Counted from the stretch's first letter, positions 46,707-60,966 are shown. The stretch is DNA of 64,000 bases from Deinococcus koreensis (GCF_002901445.1 NZ_PPPD01000001.1:2858501-2922500); one strand, 5' to 3'. The notes: a model not told the origin generated them from the letters alone. Numbers and translations are program-made.

Positions 46707-47305
46707 CGCAGCCGCCCCAGCGCCTTGCGGATCAGGGCGTCGGCCGACTGCTCGGGGTCGCTGGAGAGCAGTTCGGCCACGGCGGCGCGCACGTTCGCCT
46801 CGCGGAAGCCCAGGGCCAGCAGGGCGTCCACGGCGTCCCGGCCGGCAGTGGTCGCCACCGGGGCGGCGCGCCCCGTGCCCGAACCGGCGGCGGGCGCGGC
46901 CAGATGTTCGGGCACTTTACCCTGAAGCTCCAGCACCAGCCGCTCGGCCGTTTTCTTGCCCACGCCGGACACCGAACTCAGCAGCTTGGCGTCGCCGCTG
47001 AGCAGGCCCTGCGCCAGCGCCGAGACCGGCATGGCCGAGAGCAGCGCCAGCGCCAGCTTCGGCCCCACGCCGCTCACGCCGGTCAGCAGGTCGAAGATCC
47101 GCACGCTGTCGGCGTCGTGGAAGCCGAACAGCAGCTGGGCGTCCTCGCGCACGATGAAGCGGGTGTTGAGTTCGGCGGCTTCGCCCACTTTCAGTTTGGC
47201 CAGCGTCCCGACCGGGCACTGCACCTCGTAACCCACGCCGCCTGCGACGACCACGGCGCTGTTCTCGCGGACTTCTCGCACCACGCCGGAAAGGAAGGCA
47301 ATCAT
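46703..47305 (-). CDS. ruvA: Holliday junction DNA helicase subunit RuvA
   Basis: The 200-residue protein has three domains: an OB-fold (MIAFLSGVVREVRENSAVVVAG), tandem helix-hairpin-helix motifs (LLTGVSGVGPKLALALLSAM, LLSSVSGVGKKTAERLVLEL) and a C-terminal three-helix domain (DALLALGFREANVRAAVAEL). RuvA binds four-way junctions and loads RuvB. ruvB and ruvC are not adjacent. The ATG is nine bases after TAGAAT. Confidence 0.96.
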   Translation of the reverse strand: MIAFLSGVVREVRENSAVVVAGGVGYEVQCPVGTLAKLKVGEAAELNTRFIVREDAQLLFGFHDADSVRIFDLLTGVSGVGPKLALALLSAMPVSALAQGLLSGDAKLLSSVSGVGKKTAERLVLELQGKVPEHLAAPAAGSGTGRAAPVATTAGRDAVDALLALGFREANVRAAVAELLSSDPEQSADALIRKALGRLR

Positions 47306-47314
47306 CAGACCCGG

Positions 47315-47320
47315 ATTCTA
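47315..47320 (-). promoter_or_regulatory. -10 box of ruvA
   Basis: TAGAAT nine bases before the ATG at 47305. Confidence 0.5.
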
Positions 47321-47377
47321 ATCGGGCCGGCTCTCACACAGCGCGAGCGTTCCCCCGATCTCGGGTTCAGGCCGCGT

Positions 47378-48610
47378 TCATTTGCCGGGCCGGAGCGTGC
47401 CGGGCCGGAGCGTGCCCGGGAGCAGGGGCCGGGTACTCAGGATCAGCAGGGTCGCCGCCATGCCCGCCGCCACCACCGCCCCCCACACGTAGCCCTGCCC
47501 TTCATGCCCGGTGGGCGAGGCCAGCAGCAGCGGGCTCAGGAACTGGCCCAGGAACACCGCGCTGCTCATGCCGGCCGTCACGCGGCCCCGCCACGCCGGG
47601 GGGGTCAGGTCGGCCAGCCAGGTGTAGAGGTTGGGGAAGACCAGGCCGCCGCCCAGCCCGCCCACGACCAGCCCGGCCAGGGCCACGCCCAGCCCCGGCG
47701 CCTGCGAGACGATCAGCCAGCCGGCGGCGACGCCCAGCAGCCCCAGCGCGGCCACCCGCCGGGGATCGAAGCGCCCGGCCAGGCGCGAGTAGGCCAGCGA
47801 GGTCAGCGCCGCCATCAGGGTGAAGGTGCCCAGCAGCAGGCCCGTGCTGGCGGCCCGCGCGCCCAGCGAGCCCAGCAGGAACGGCCCCTGCGCCGGCATC
47901 AGGTAGAAGACGACCATGTAGCCCAGCGCCAGGGCATACACCAGCCCGATGGCGCCCCAGCGCGGGGGCTGCTCCGGCTCCGGTGTCCGGGCGAGCACCG
48001 GCACGCCCCCGGGAAGCCGCAGCACCAGCGGCAGCAGCAGCAGGGCCAGCGCGTACAGGGCGAAGGGAGCGCGCCACGAAAGGCTGGCGAGCAGGCCGCC
48101 CAGCGGCAGCAGCACGGCCCCACCGAAACTGGTGAAGGCTGCCTGCTGGCTCAGGAAGCGGCCGCGCTCCGGGCCGCTGAACAGGTCGTTGACCAGGGCA
48201 CCGGCCGCTGTCATGGTGCCCGCCACCGCCAGGCCCAGCACCACCCGGCCCGCCAGCACCGCGCCCAGCGACCCCGCGACCAGCCCGCTGGCGCCCCCGA
48301 CGGCGTACAGCGCCAGGGCCCCGATCAGCACCGGGCGGCGGCCGTAGCGGTCGGCCAGCACCCCGCTCAGGGGAGCGCTCACGGCGATGACCAGCCCCAG
48401 GATCGTCAGCGCCAGCTTGACCAGCAGTTCCACGTTCGGCGTGTCCGCGAAGTGGCGGCCCATCGCGGGCAGCGCCGGGGCGATGGTGGCGCCCGACATC
48501 ACGGTCAGGGCGGCGAGCAGCAGCAGGGTCAGCCGGGTGGACGTGTCCGGAGCGCCGGCTGTGTCTGCGGCGGCCGGGGCCGGCGCCGTGGTGGAGGGAG
48601 GGGTGGTCAC
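47378..48610 (-). CDS. MFS transporter
   Basis: The 410-residue protein has about twelve helices. The MFS motif A between helices 2 and 3 is SAPLSGVLADRYGRRPVLIGAL. It is most like drug/H+ antiporter or sugar efflux types; the substrate is unknown. The C-terminus has a short duplicated LRPGTLRPGK. The start is GTG 48610, seven bases after TACACT. Confidence 0.88.
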   Translation of the reverse strand: MTTPPSTTAPAPAAADTAGAPDTSTRLTLLLLAALTVMSGATIAPALPAMGRHFADTPNVELLVKLALTILGLVIAVSAPLSGVLADRYGRRPVLIGALALYAVGGASGLVAGSLGAVLAGRVVLGLAVAGTMTAAGALVNDLFSGPERGRFLSQQAAFTSFGGAVLLPLGGLLASLSWRAPFALYALALLLLPLVLRLPGGVPVLARTPEPEQPPRWGAIGLVYALALGYMVVFYLMPAQGPFLLGSLGARAASTGLLLGTFTLMAALTSLAYSRLAGRFDPRRVAALGLLGVAAGWLIVSQAPGLGVALAGLVVGGLGGGLVFPNLYTWLADLTPPAWRGRVTAGMSSAVFLGQFLSPLLLASPTGHEGQGYVWGAVVAAGMAATLLILSTRPLLPGTLRPGTLRPGK

Positions 48611-48617
48611 GGCGGGC

Positions 48618-48623
48618 AGTGTA
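48618..48623 (-). promoter_or_regulatory. -10 box of the MFS gene, leaderless GTG
   Basis: TACACT seven bases before the GTG at 48610. Confidence 0.55.
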
Positions 48624-48715
48624 ACTTTGGAATGTCAACCACAACGGGGGATCAAGCACCTACTCCCTCGTCGCGGCCCTCGTCGGGAGCCCCTCGCCCG
48701 CGTCATACTCGGCCC

Positions 48716-49321
48716 ATGTTCACCCTGCGCCCCGCCCGCGAGGCCGACCGGGAAGCCCTCTACCGCATCTGCTTACAGACCGGTGACAGCGGCCAGGACG
48801 CCACCGGCGTCTACGACGATCCGGCCCTGCTGGGCCACATCTACGCCGCGCCGTACCTGACCTACGCCCCGGCCTTCGCCTTCGTGCTGGAGGACGCGGG
48901 AGCGGTGGGGGGCTATGTCCTGGGCACGCCCGACACGCGGGCCTTCGAGGCCACCCTGGAGCGCGAGTGGTGGCCCCACCTGAGGACGCAGTATCCCGAT
49001 CCATCGGGCGTCCCACGAGAGGCCCGAACGCCGGATCAACGTCTCGCGGCACTCATCCACACGCCGCGCACCGCCCCGGACGCCCTGCTGGCGCAGTATC
49101 CGGCCCACCTGCACATCGACCTGCTGCCCTGGGCGCAGGGTGGGGGCCACGGCCGCCGGCTGATGGAACGCCAGTTCGCGGCCTTGCGGGAGGCCGGGGC
49201 GCCGGGCGTGCACCTGGGCGTGGGCGAGCGCAACACGCGCGCCGAGGGCTTCTACCGCCATCTGGGGATGGAGGAGCTGGCCCGCTCGCCCGGCGCGATC
49301 ACCTTCGGGCTGAAGCTGTAG
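48716..49321 (+). CDS. GNAT-family N-acetyltransferase
   Basis: The 201 residues begin FTLRPAREADREALYRICLQ. The acetyl-CoA site is LLPWAQGGGHGRRLMERQF, and the end is GVGERNTRAEGFYRHLGMEEL. The insert with EREWWPHLRTQYP resembles bacterial relatives of the acetyltransferase-like domain found with O-GlcNAcases. The substrate is unknown. A CATACT box lies five bases before the ATG. Confidence 0.85.
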   Translation: MFTLRPAREADREALYRICLQTGDSGQDATGVYDDPALLGHIYAAPYLTYAPAFAFVLEDAGAVGGYVLGTPDTRAFEATLEREWWPHLRTQYPDPSGVPREARTPDQRLAALIHTPRTAPDALLAQYPAHLHIDLLPWAQGGGHGRRLMERQFAALREAGAPGVHLGVGERNTRAEGFYRHLGMEELARSPGAITFGLKL

Positions 49322-49524
49322 GCCGTCCGGATCGCTGCCCCGACGCTGGAGAAGATCGGCCCCAGTTTTCTCGACATGTCCCCCCGACCCCTGTAAAGGG
49401 TCTCTCGACCGCTGAACTGGAGCCGCTTCAGAGGTGTTCGCGGTTCCGAAAAGCCTCCCCCGGCCTCCTGACACTCCCACTCCCCTCCGCCATCTGGCCC
49501 AGCCCCCGGCCGCCCCGGAGTCTG

Positions 49525-49530
49525 TAGACT
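49525..49530 (+). promoter_or_regulatory. -10 box of the metG leader ORF, leaderless
   Basis: TAGACT six bases before the ATG at 49537. Confidence 0.55.
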
Positions 49531-49536
49531 GCCCCC

Positions 49537-49590
49537 ATGAGCCGGCCCGCCTCCCCCTCCATGCCCATGCGAATGCCCCGGCGGGCCTGA
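49537..49590 (+). CDS. Met-rich leader peptide candidate upstream of metG
   Basis: The 17-codon ORF reads [17 protein letters not shown]. Three of its ATG codons fall in residues 9-13, just before the end. Its stop codon is inside the 5' arm of hairpin GCCTGAA/TTCAGGC (49585-49601). A 10-bp hairpin follows at 49608-49634, and metG begins 127 bases after the stop. Position, promoter spacing and Met codons suggest an attenuation-type leader. Translation is not proven. Confidence 0.45.
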   Translation: MSRPASPSMPMRMPRRA

Positions 49591-49634
49591 ACGTTTCAGG
49601 CTGGAGCGGGGGCGCACTGAGCCGGTGCGCCTCC
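49585..49634 (+). promoter_or_regulatory. paired hairpins after the metG leader ORF
   Basis: Hairpin 1 is GCCTGAA-CGT-TTCAGGC. Hairpin 2 is GGCGCAC-TGAGCCG-GTGCGCC, extended by GGG/TCC. A ribosome stalled on the Met codons would cover hairpin 1. Confidence 0.45.
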
Positions 49635-49717
49635 CGTTCATTGACCAGAGTGCGTATCTTGGGACAGCTGCCGGCGTGCCTCCCATCAGGGCAAGGGCCG
49701 GAAAGGACGGAACAGAC

Positions 49718-51757
<2,040 letters not shown>

Positions 51758-51810
51758 AGAAGGCCGTTGCTGGGCCCGTACCTGAGCGTCCCGGCTCCGG
51801 GAAGCGGGGG

Positions 51811-51816
51811 TACACT
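51811..51816 (+). promoter_or_regulatory. -10 box of rapZ, leaderless
   Basis: TACACT six bases before the ATG at 51823. Confidence 0.6.
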
Positions 51817-51822
51817 GGCCGC

Positions 51823-52665
51823 ATGGGGTTCGTGGTGGTCTCCGGTCTGTCCGGCAGCGGCAAGAGCACGGTGCTCCGCACGCTGGAGGACGCCGGGTTC
51901 TTCACCACCGACAACCTGCCGCCCGAGCTGTGGGGCACCCTGCACGATCTGGCCCAGGCGCGCGGGCTGCGGCGCATCGCCGTGACCACCGACGCCCGCA
52001 CCCGCGAGTTCCTGAGCGCCCTGGAAGACAGCTACGTGCGCCTCTCGCGGCGCCAGGAAGACCTGCGGGTGCTGTATCTGGAGGCCAACTCCGAGGTGCT
52101 GCTGCGGCGCTACAACCTGACCCGCCGCGAGCACCCGCTGGGCGACACCCTGCTGGTGGACTTCGCGCGGGAGCGCGAGCTGCTCGCCCCGCTGCGGTCG
52201 ATCGCCGACACGGTGATCGACACGACCAGCATGAGTGCCAAGGAACTGTCGGAGCGCGTGCTGCAGATTTTCCGGCTGGAGCAGGACTTCCACCTGCGGC
52301 TGGTGTCCTTCGGCTTCAAGCACACCCCCCCGCGCGACGTGGACATGGTGCTGGACGTCCGGTCGCTGCCCAATCCCTACTACGACCCGGAGCTGCGCCC
52401 CAGAACCGGTCTCGACCCGGCGGTGGCCCGCTACGTCTTCCAGGATCAGCCCTCCGAGGACTTTTACGCCGAGCTGCGCGACTTCGTGCGGATGGCGGCC
52501 ACGCGCGCCAAGACCACGGGGCGGCACGGTTACGCCGTGGGGATCGGCTGCACCGGCGGCCAGCACCGCTCGGTGGCCATCGCCGCCCGGCTGGCCGAGG
52601 ATCTGAAGGATCTCAACCCCGAGATCGCCGACCACCGGGACATGAAGATCGAGGCCGGGACATGA
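51823..52665 (+). CDS. rapZ: RapZ/YvcJ nucleotide-binding protein
   Basis: The 280 residues have the P-loop [32 protein letters not shown], and the C-terminal domain with [19 protein letters not shown] and [19 protein letters not shown]. In E. coli RapZ guides RNase E to the sRNA GlmZ and senses glucosamine-6-phosphate; in Gram-positives YvcJ binds nucleotides. It overlaps yvcK by ATGA, the usual gene pair. Confidence 0.95.
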   Translation: MGFVVVSGLSGSGKSTVLRTLEDAGFFTTDNLPPELWGTLHDLAQARGLRRIAVTTDARTREFLSALEDSYVRLSRRQEDLRVLYLEANSEVLLRRYNLTRREHPLGDTLLVDFARERELLAPLRSIADTVIDTTSMSAKELSERVLQIFRLEQDFHLRLVSFGFKHTPPRDVDMVLDVRSLPNPYYDPELRPRTGLDPAVARYVFQDQPSEDFYAELRDFVRMAATRAKTTGRHGYAVGIGCTGGQHRSVAIAARLAEDLKDLNPEIADHRDMKIEAGT

Positions 52666-54011
52666 GCGATCCGCCGCTGCCGCGCGAGACCGGCTTCCGG
52701 TCAGAGGCGGTGGCGCGGGGGCGCCACGTGCAGCGCCGCGCAAAGATCTGGCTGGCGCCGGGCATCGGGGTCAAGCGCTGGCTGGTGCTGTTCATGCTCT
52801 GCACCTTCATCGGCGCGGTGGGCTTCCTGCACTTCACCTGGACGGGGCCGCTGCACTTCATCGCCACGCGCTGGATCCTGCGGCTCAACGCCCTGACCCG
52901 GCCCGAGGTCATGCCGCTGTACGTGGCCGGCATCGGCGTGATGGCGCTGGCGCTGATGGGCGCGCTGTGGAGCATCGCCATGCTCAACCGCTCCATGCTG
53001 CGCGGCACCGGCACCGAGCCCAGTCAGGCCGTGGACATCATCTACGAGCAGCGCAACCTGGCGCGCGGGCCTCGCATCGTGGCGGTGGGCGGCGGCACCG
53101 GCCTGTCGAACCTGCTCAGCGGGCTGCGGGTCTACACCGGCAACATCACGGCGGTGGTCGCGGTGTCGGACGACGGCGGCTCCTCGGGCCGGCTGCGCGA
53201 GTCGCTGGACATGATCGCCCCCGGCGACCTGACCGACTGCTACGCCGCCCTCTCCGACAGCCCGGTGATGGCCCGGCTGATGCTGCACCGCTTCCAGCGC
53301 GGCGACGGGCTCTCGGGGCACACCTTCGGCAACCTGATGCTCGCCACGCTCTCCGAGGAGCAGGGCGGGCTGGGCGAGGCCATGAAGGACATCCACGAGG
53401 TGCTGCGCATCCGTGGGCGCGTGTACCCGGCCTCGACCTGCCCCACCACGCTGGTCGCCCGCCTCAGCGACGGCCGCGAGATCCGCGGCGAGAGCCGCTT
53501 CGCCGAGCAGGTGGGCGAGGCCCGGATCTCGCGCGTGCTGCTCGATCCGCCCGAGCTGCCGGCCCTGCCGGACGTGCTGGAGGCCATCCGGGGCGCCGAA
53601 CAGATCGTGCTCGGCCCCGGCAGCCTGTTCACCTCGATCATCCCCGCGCTGCTCGTGCCGGACATCGCCCAGGCCATCCGGCAGACGAGCGCGCCGCTGA
53701 TCTACGTGGCCAGCCTGATGACCGAGCCCGGCGAAACCAGCGGCCTGAGCCTGGACGACCACGTGCAGGCCATCACCCGCCACCTGGGCCGCACCCCGGA
53801 CTGCGTGCTGGTGAACTCGGCCGACCCGCCCCAGGCCGTGATCCAGCACTACGCCGAGGCCGGCGCCCACCTGCTGACCCTCAACGGCTCCAGCCGCGAC
53901 CTGCGCGGGCGCGCGACCCTGCTCCCCCTGATCCAGACCGGCCAGGCCCGCCACGACCCCGAGGCGCTGGCCCAGGCCCTGATGGCCTTCCCTCACCGCC
54001 AGCAGAATTAG
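52662..54011 (+). CDS. yvcK: YvcK/CofD-family gluconeogenesis factor with membrane anchor
   Basis: The 449-residue protein has two N-terminal membrane helices ([18 protein letters not shown] and [18 protein letters not shown]). The YvcK core follows, with [35 protein letters not shown] and [16 protein letters not shown]. YvcK binds UDP-GlcNAc-type ligands and is needed for growth on gluconeogenic carbon and for wall integrity in Bacillus. The membrane anchor is an addition to the soluble Bacillus form. The third gene of the usual trio, whiA, is absent. Confidence 0.93.
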   Translation: MSDPPLPRETGFRSEAVARGRHVQRRAKIWLAPGIGVKRWLVLFMLCTFIGAVGFLHFTWTGPLHFIATRWILRLNALTRPEVMPLYVAGIGVMALALMGALWSIAMLNRSMLRGTGTEPSQAVDIIYEQRNLARGPRIVAVGGGTGLSNLLSGLRVYTGNITAVVAVSDDGGSSGRLRESLDMIAPGDLTDCYAALSDSPVMARLMLHRFQRGDGLSGHTFGNLMLATLSEEQGGLGEAMKDIHEVLRIRGRVYPASTCPTTLVARLSDGREIRGESRFAEQVGEARISRVLLDPPELPALPDVLEAIRGAEQIVLGPGSLFTSIIPALLVPDIAQAIRQTSAPLIYVASLMTEPGETSGLSLDDHVQAITRHLGRTPDCVLVNSADPPQAVIQHYAEAGAHLLTLNGSSRDLRGRATLLPLIQTGQARHDPEALAQALMAFPHRQQN

Positions 54012-54043
54012 ACCTGCTCACTCCGCCCCGGCGCGGGCACTGC

Positions 54044-54049
54044 TACCCT
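54044..54049 (+). promoter_or_regulatory. -10 box of proA, leaderless
   Basis: TACCCT six bases before the ATG at 54056. Confidence 0.6.
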
Positions 54050-54055
54050 CGGGGC

Positions 54056-55351
54056 ATGAGAGCCCTGGAGGAACGCCCGCCGCACGCCAGCGTCCGTGAC
54101 CTGGGGGTGCGGGCCCGGGCGGCGGCCCGCGTGCTGCGCTCCCTGCCCACGGCGAGGAAAGTGGCGGTTCTCCAGGCCATCGCCGCCGAACTGCGCGGGC
54201 GCCGGGCCGAGATCCTGGCCGCCAACGCCCGCGATGTGGAGGCCGCTCTGGCCGCCGGTCTCCCTGAGCCGATGGTCGCCCGCCTGCGCCTGGACGGCGG
54301 GGCGCTGGAGGGCGTCGCGGCCGATGTGGAGGCCGTGTCGCGTCTGCCCGACCCGGTGGGGGAGAGCACGCCCGAGGATCGGCGGCCCAGCGGCATCCGG
54401 GTCTCGCAGCGCCGCGTGCCGCTGGGGGTGCTGGGCGTGATCTACGAGTCGCGCCCGAACGTCACCGTGGACGTGGCCGCCCTGGCCCTGATGAGCGGCA
54501 ACGCCGTGATCCTGCGCGGTGGCAGGGAGACGGTGCACAGCAACGCGGCGCTGGAGGGCGCCATCCACGCCGCCCTGGCCGCCCAGGGCCTGCCCTCCGG
54601 CGCCGTGCAGGTCATCCGCGACCCGGCCCGCGAACGGATGCTCGAACTCCTCAAGCTCGACGATCTGGTGGACGCCATCATTCCGCGCGGCGGGGCGGGT
54701 CTGCACCGCTTCTGCGTGGAGCACGCCACCGTGCCCGTGATCGTCGGAGGCATCGGCGTGGTGCATATTTACCTGGACGAATCGTTTACCCGCGAACCAG
54801 CCGACGTGCAGATGGCGGCCGAGCTGATCCGCAACGCCAAGGTGCAGAAGCCCAGCGCCTGCAACGCCCTGGACACCCTGCTGATCCACGATCGGGCGCT
54901 GGGCGCCCTGCCCGAGGTCGCCCGCGCCCTGATCGAAGGCGGCGTGACGCTGCTGGCCGATGCGAGGTCGCAGGCCTCCCTGGACAGCGCCGGCCTTCCC
55001 GCTCAGCCCGCTCAGGACAGTGACTATGGGCAGGAGTTCCTGGCCCTGACCGCCAGCCTCAGGGTCGTGTCCGGCCTGGACGAGGCGCTGGACTTCATCG
55101 CCGCGCACGGCAACCACACCGACGTGATCCTGACCCGCGACGGCGCCCAGGCCGCCCGCTTCGTGCAGGACGTGGACTCGGCCGCCGTGATGGTGAACGC
55201 CAGCCCCCGTTTCAACGACGGCGCCCAGCTCGGCCTGGGCGCCGAGGTCGCCATCAGCACCCAGAAGCTGCACGCGCGGGGGCCGATGGGCCTGCGGGAA
55301 CTGACCACGACGAAGTGGGTCGTGATGGGAGACGGGCAGATCCGGGGCTAG
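54056..55351 (+). CDS. proA: gamma-glutamyl phosphate reductase
   Basis: The 431-residue aldehyde-dehydrogenase-fold enzyme of proline synthesis has [56 protein letters not shown], the catalytic cysteine in [14 protein letters not shown], and [20 protein letters not shown] near the end. It reduces gamma-glutamyl phosphate to glutamate semialdehyde. proB is not next to it. The frame is open far upstream through yvcK; the promoter sets the start. Confidence 0.97.
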   Translation: MRALEERPPHASVRDLGVRARAAARVLRSLPTARKVAVLQAIAAELRGRRAEILAANARDVEAALAAGLPEPMVARLRLDGGALEGVAADVEAVSRLPDPVGESTPEDRRPSGIRVSQRRVPLGVLGVIYESRPNVTVDVAALALMSGNAVILRGGRETVHSNAALEGAIHAALAAQGLPSGAVQVIRDPARERMLELLKLDDLVDAIIPRGGAGLHRFCVEHATVPVIVGGIGVVHIYLDESFTREPADVQMAAELIRNAKVQKPSACNALDTLLIHDRALGALPEVARALIEGGVTLLADARSQASLDSAGLPAQPAQDSDYGQEFLALTASLRVVSGLDEALDFIAAHGNHTDVILTRDGAQAARFVQDVDSAAVMVNASPRFNDGAQLGLGAEVAISTQKLHARGPMGLRELTTTKWVVMGDGQIRG

Positions 55352-55434
55352 GCCAGCCCCCCATCTGCAGGCTCGCCGCCATGGGCAGTAAAGAGCCGAC
55401 CCCCTGCCCCGCCCCGCCTGTGGAGGAGATCCCC

Positions 55435-55926
55435 ATGCTGCTCGACCATCTGCTGAACCTTTACCTGCGCGAGATCGCCACCCTGGAGCGGGAACTCGAG
55501 CTGTACCCCGACGACGACACGGTCTGGGCCGAGCTGACCGGCCTGCCCAATACGGCTGGAACGCTATTCCTGCATCTGGCCGGCAGCCTGCAGCACTTTT
55601 TCGGGGCCGTGTACGGCGAGACGGGCTACGTCCGCGACCGCGAGGCGGAATTCAGCCGGCGCGGTGTGCCCCGCAGCGAACTGCGGCGGGAACTGGCCGG
55701 GGCCAGGGCCGGGGTGCAGGCCGCCTTCACCCGGCTCCGTGAGGAGGATCTGGCGCGGGTCTTCCCGGTCAGATATGCCGATGAGCCCGTCTCGGTACAG
55801 CTCACCCTGCTGCAGTTCCTCAGCCACCTGGCCTTTCACCTGGGCCAGATCGACTACCACCGCCGCGCGGTCACGGGCCACCGGGTGTCGGCCGGCGCGG
55901 TCGATCCGGCCCATCTGCGGCCCTGA
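55435..55926 (+). CDS. DinB/YfiT-superfamily putative metalloprotein
   Basis: The 163-residue four-helix protein starts LLDHLLNLYLREIATLEREL. It has histidines in LFLHLAGSLQHFFGAVYG and HLAFHLGQIDYHRRAVTG at the places used for metal binding in DinB-fold proteins. The family includes thiol-dependent transferases; this one is unassigned. It is not related to DNA polymerase IV despite the name. ATG 55435 has TGGAGGAG upstream. It converges on dxs. Confidence 0.85.
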   Translation: MLLDHLLNLYLREIATLERELELYPDDDTVWAELTGLPNTAGTLFLHLAGSLQHFFGAVYGETGYVRDREAEFSRRGVPRSELRRELAGARAGVQAAFTRLREEDLARVFPVRYADEPVSVQLTLLQFLSHLAFHLGQIDYHRRAVTGHRVSAGAVDPAHLRP

Positions 55927-55937
55927 GCGCCCGAGTC

Positions 55938-57829
<1,892 letters not shown>

Positions 57830-57833
<4 letters not shown>

Positions 57834-58549
57834 GGTTGACTCCCGGGGCGGGGACTGAAGTTCCGCCCGATCAGCAGCAGGCCCTCGGGCGAGCGAACCT
57901 CGCCGACGAAGGGCGTGAACCAGAGTTGCTGGGTGGCCGGGAACAGGCCGCCCACCGTGTCGGTGATCTGCCGCGTGACCACCCACACGTCGAAGGCGCC
58001 GGCCGGGGTCTGCACCCGGCGGCGTTCCTGCACCGCGTAGCTGTAGGTCAGCGTGCCCTGGGCCTGCGCCTTGCCGTCGTCCCCGCTCAGGGTGACCTGG
58101 CTCTGGCCCTGCCACGTCAGCCCGACCTTCCAGGCGCCCTCGGCCGGGTACTCCAGCCAGGCGGGTTCCAGGCGCACGTTCACGCCGGGTTTGCGCAGGC
58201 CGTGCAGCAGCACGCCCGCCGCCGAGTAGCTGCGGAACCAGGTCTGGTCGGCGCCGCGCCCGGTGAGCTGGGTGGCCTGCACCGGCTGGGCGCCGTACAG
58301 GGTGGCGCCCCTGGCCTGCACGGTGTACGGCGCGGCGCTGTTCGGCTCGCCCTCGGGCAGGTACGACCACGACAGCCCGACCTCGTGCGGGTAGAACGAC
58401 ACGCCGGTCACGGCCGTGGAACTCTGGACGGTCGGGGCGGTGGTCGGCCGGGGGGCACACGAGCCCAGCCAGGTGGACACCAGTCCGGCGGCCACCAGTC
58501 CGGTTGCCAGCGCCAGGGGGCGCGGTCGCAGAGGAGGGGGGCCGGACAT
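57830..58549 (-). CDS. hypothetical lipoprotein coupled to dxs
   Basis: The 239 residues begin with a signal ending [11 protein letters not shown] (lipobox). The mature part is beta-rich ([55 protein letters not shown]). No domain is recognised. The stop overlaps the dxs start. ATG 58549 is chosen since TAAGCT lies seven bases before it; ATG 58582 would lie upstream of the promoter. Confidence 0.8.
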
Positions 58550-58556
58550 ACCGGGT

Positions 58557-58562
58557 AGCTTA
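58557..58562 (-). promoter_or_regulatory. -10 box of the lipoprotein-dxs unit, leaderless
   Basis: TAAGCT seven bases before the ATG at 58549. Confidence 0.55.
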
Positions 58563-58777
58563 GGACGGTGCATCGCCCTCATTCTGTCAGCAATCCTGAA
58601 AACGGTTGCCTGTCTAAAGGATGATCATGGAACAGCTGGGCCAGCGAGCGGGGCGTGGCCGCACTCCAGATGCCGGAGCGGGCCGGCGCCCGGCAGAGCC
58701 CACGCCCGGCGGCCCGCAGCGGGTGAACCCGGCTGAGGCAGCCCGCCACCATCCACTGCCTGCCGGGCCAGCCAGAA

Positions 58778-58806
58778 GCCCGACCGACGCCGGGGCGCGG
58801 TCGGGC
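58778..58806. terminator. hairpin after pspA
   Basis: GCCCGACCG (58778-58786) pairs with CGGTCGGGC (58798-58806), just past the pspA stop. There is no T-run. Confidence 0.55.
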
Positions 58807-58823
58807 CTGGGGGTGAGCGGACG

Positions 58824-59504
<681 letters not shown>

Positions 59505-59925
59505 GGTGGTGCCTCCTTGGGGATCGTGGAGCCTGGGAATCATGGAGAGTCGTGGGCCGCCTGGGGCGAGGCCCGGCCGGTGGGCCCGCTCATGGAGCAG
59601 GGCGGCGGCCACTCGGGACAGGTCAGGCTGACCCCCATCATTACGCGAACAGAGGGGCCGGAGTTGCCGGACGGATTGAGCCCACCTCAATCCTCTGCCC
59701 GCCGGGGCCCGGACAGGGCACGGAGAACGGCCCCCGGCGCACCTGCTCGCGGGGGCCCTGTCGACACGGCTCGGCCTCGCTGGAGTATCAAAGGAAAGGT
59801 CGTTTGGCAGGGGCAGTCAGTCCGTCCCTACGCCCACTCTCTGCCCCGGAATCCGGCCCACCAGCCCCGGCTGCCTGACGACCGTCGGCACGCAGGCGCA
59901 GACCACCCTTCCCGGAGTCCGGAGG
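59505..59925. other. intergenic region between pspA and exported-protein gene
   Basis: No gene is supported on either strand. It contains the pspA ribosome binding site and a GC-rich inverted repeat (GCCCCCG at 59730-59736 with CGGGGGC at 59750-59756, flanked by ACAGG/CCTGT). I see no clear promoter for pspA. Confidence 0.4.
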
Positions 59926-60786
59926 TCAGAACACGATGGGTTTGAGGCCGACGCTCTCCACGCCACAGGCCACGGTCAGGCCGCTGGCCGCCGGGGTCAC
60001 CGTGCAGCCCAGGGCGCGCAGACCGGACACCGGGAAGATCAGGTTACGGCCGTCCGTGGCGGGGGCCAGCGGCAGTTCCACCGATCCGCCCTGGGTCTGC
60101 GCGCTGCGCTGCCCGACGGTGACGGTGAGCGGCTGCTGATCCTCGGTGCTCAGGCGGAACTTGCCCGCGCCCAGGCTGGTGACCTTCACCACTCCGGCGA
60201 GGTCGCTGCCCAGCACGTAGGGCTGGCCCCGGGTGACCCCGGCGGGCACGGCGATCTTGGCGGCCGGAGCGGCGGCGGCCTGCACGGCGTCCACCACGAC
60301 CAGCGACTCCTGATCGGCCAGACTGCTCAGGAGCACGAAGGCCCCCACCGAGCCGCCGGCCTTCTGGGACACCAGCAGGGTGCTGGACTTGCCCGTGATC
60401 TTCCAGTCGCCGGCCGTGCGGCCACTGAGCCGACCCTTGATCAGCGGGCGCAGCGAGGCCGCGCCGCTCTTGACATACAGGCACACGGCCCGCGGGCTGA
60501 GCTTCAGGGCGGCCGGGCAGGACACGATCTGTCCGCGCACGGCGGCGCTCAGCTCCACGGCCACGGCACTGACCGCCTGGGTGGTCGCGCCCGAGGTGGT
60601 GGCCTTGGCCGGCGTGCTGGGGCTGGTGGGGGCGGGCGCAGCGGCGGGTGCGGGCTGTGCAGGCGCCATGGGTGCAGGTGCCGTGGGTGCGGGAGCCGTC
60701 TGGGCATGGGCGGAGGGCAGCACCAGGGCCGAGGTCATGAGCAGCGTCAGCAGTCCGGCGCGCAGGGAAGCGGAATGGGAAACCAT
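59926..60786 (-). CDS. exported protein with Pro/Ala linker, function unknown
   Basis: The 286-residue protein has a signal peptide (LLTLLMTSALVLPSAHAQ) and a long Ala/Pro/Thr linker to about residue 65. The C-terminal region has a stalk-like end (GRNLIFPVSGLRALGCTVTP) recalling copper-amine-oxidase-N domains. Three or four cysteines in the mature part may form disulfides. It is divergent from a TetR gene with a palindrome between them. The ATG lies eight bases after TAGGAT. Confidence 0.75.
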   Translation of the reverse strand: MVSHSASLRAGLLTLLMTSALVLPSAHAQTAPAPTAPAPMAPAQPAPAAAPAPTSPSTPAKATTSGATTQAVSAVAVELSAAVRGQIVSCPAALKLSPRAVCLYVKSGAASLRPLIKGRLSGRTAGDWKITGKSSTLLVSQKAGGSVGAFVLLSSLADQESLVVVDAVQAAAAPAAKIAVPAGVTRGQPYVLGSDLAGVVKVTSLGAGKFRLSTEDQQPLTVTVGQRSAQTQGGSVELPLAPATDGRNLIFPVSGLRALGCTVTPAASGLTVACGVESVGLKPIVF

Positions 60787-60794
60787 ATGCCGGC

Positions 60795-60800
60795 ATCCTA
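60795..60800 (-). promoter_or_regulatory. -10 box of the exported-protein gene
   Basis: TAGGAT eight bases before the ATG at 60786. Confidence 0.45.
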
Positions 60801-60929
60801 AGCGCGCTGCATGAGCGTCTACTTTGAAGGCCAGGCCGCCCTTCCCGGGGGGCCGTGGGCCGCTTCCTCCGGCCGGCCGCCCCCCGGATCAATTGCCGCA
60901 CCGACACGCCCCCGGGCCGATCAGAACAC

Positions 60930-60943
60930 GTGAAGGTCTTCAC
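60930..60943. promoter_or_regulatory. palindrome upstream of a TetR gene, operator candidate
   Basis: GTGAAG-GT-CTTCAC, a perfect 6-bp inverted repeat. It is just upstream of the expected -35 position for the TATGGT box at 60967-60972. Confidence 0.45.
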
Positions 60944-60966
60944 AGCGCCCACCCGGGCCACGGGGC

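Larger units (their letters stand above)
49322..49717. other. metG leader region
   Basis: This region contains a small hairpin (GACCC/GGGTC near 49390), the TAGACT promoter box, the 17-codon Met-rich ORF, two hairpins (49585-49601 and 49608-49634) and the metG ribosome binding site. I see no T-box or SAM riboswitch motif. Confidence 0.6.

Noticed and set aside
48618..48640. TTGACA ahead of the MFS gene as -35 box
   Set aside because: It is only nine bases from TACACT, too close for a normal -35/-10 pair; only the -10 box is kept.
49638..49655. TTGACC/TATCTT as a metG promoter nearer the gene
   Set aside because: The spacing is eight bases, incompatible with a standard promoter.
49322..49717. 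T-box or SAM riboswitch upstream of metG
   Set aside because: No T-box sequence (GGTGGNACCGCG-like), specifier stem or SAM-I core is visible.
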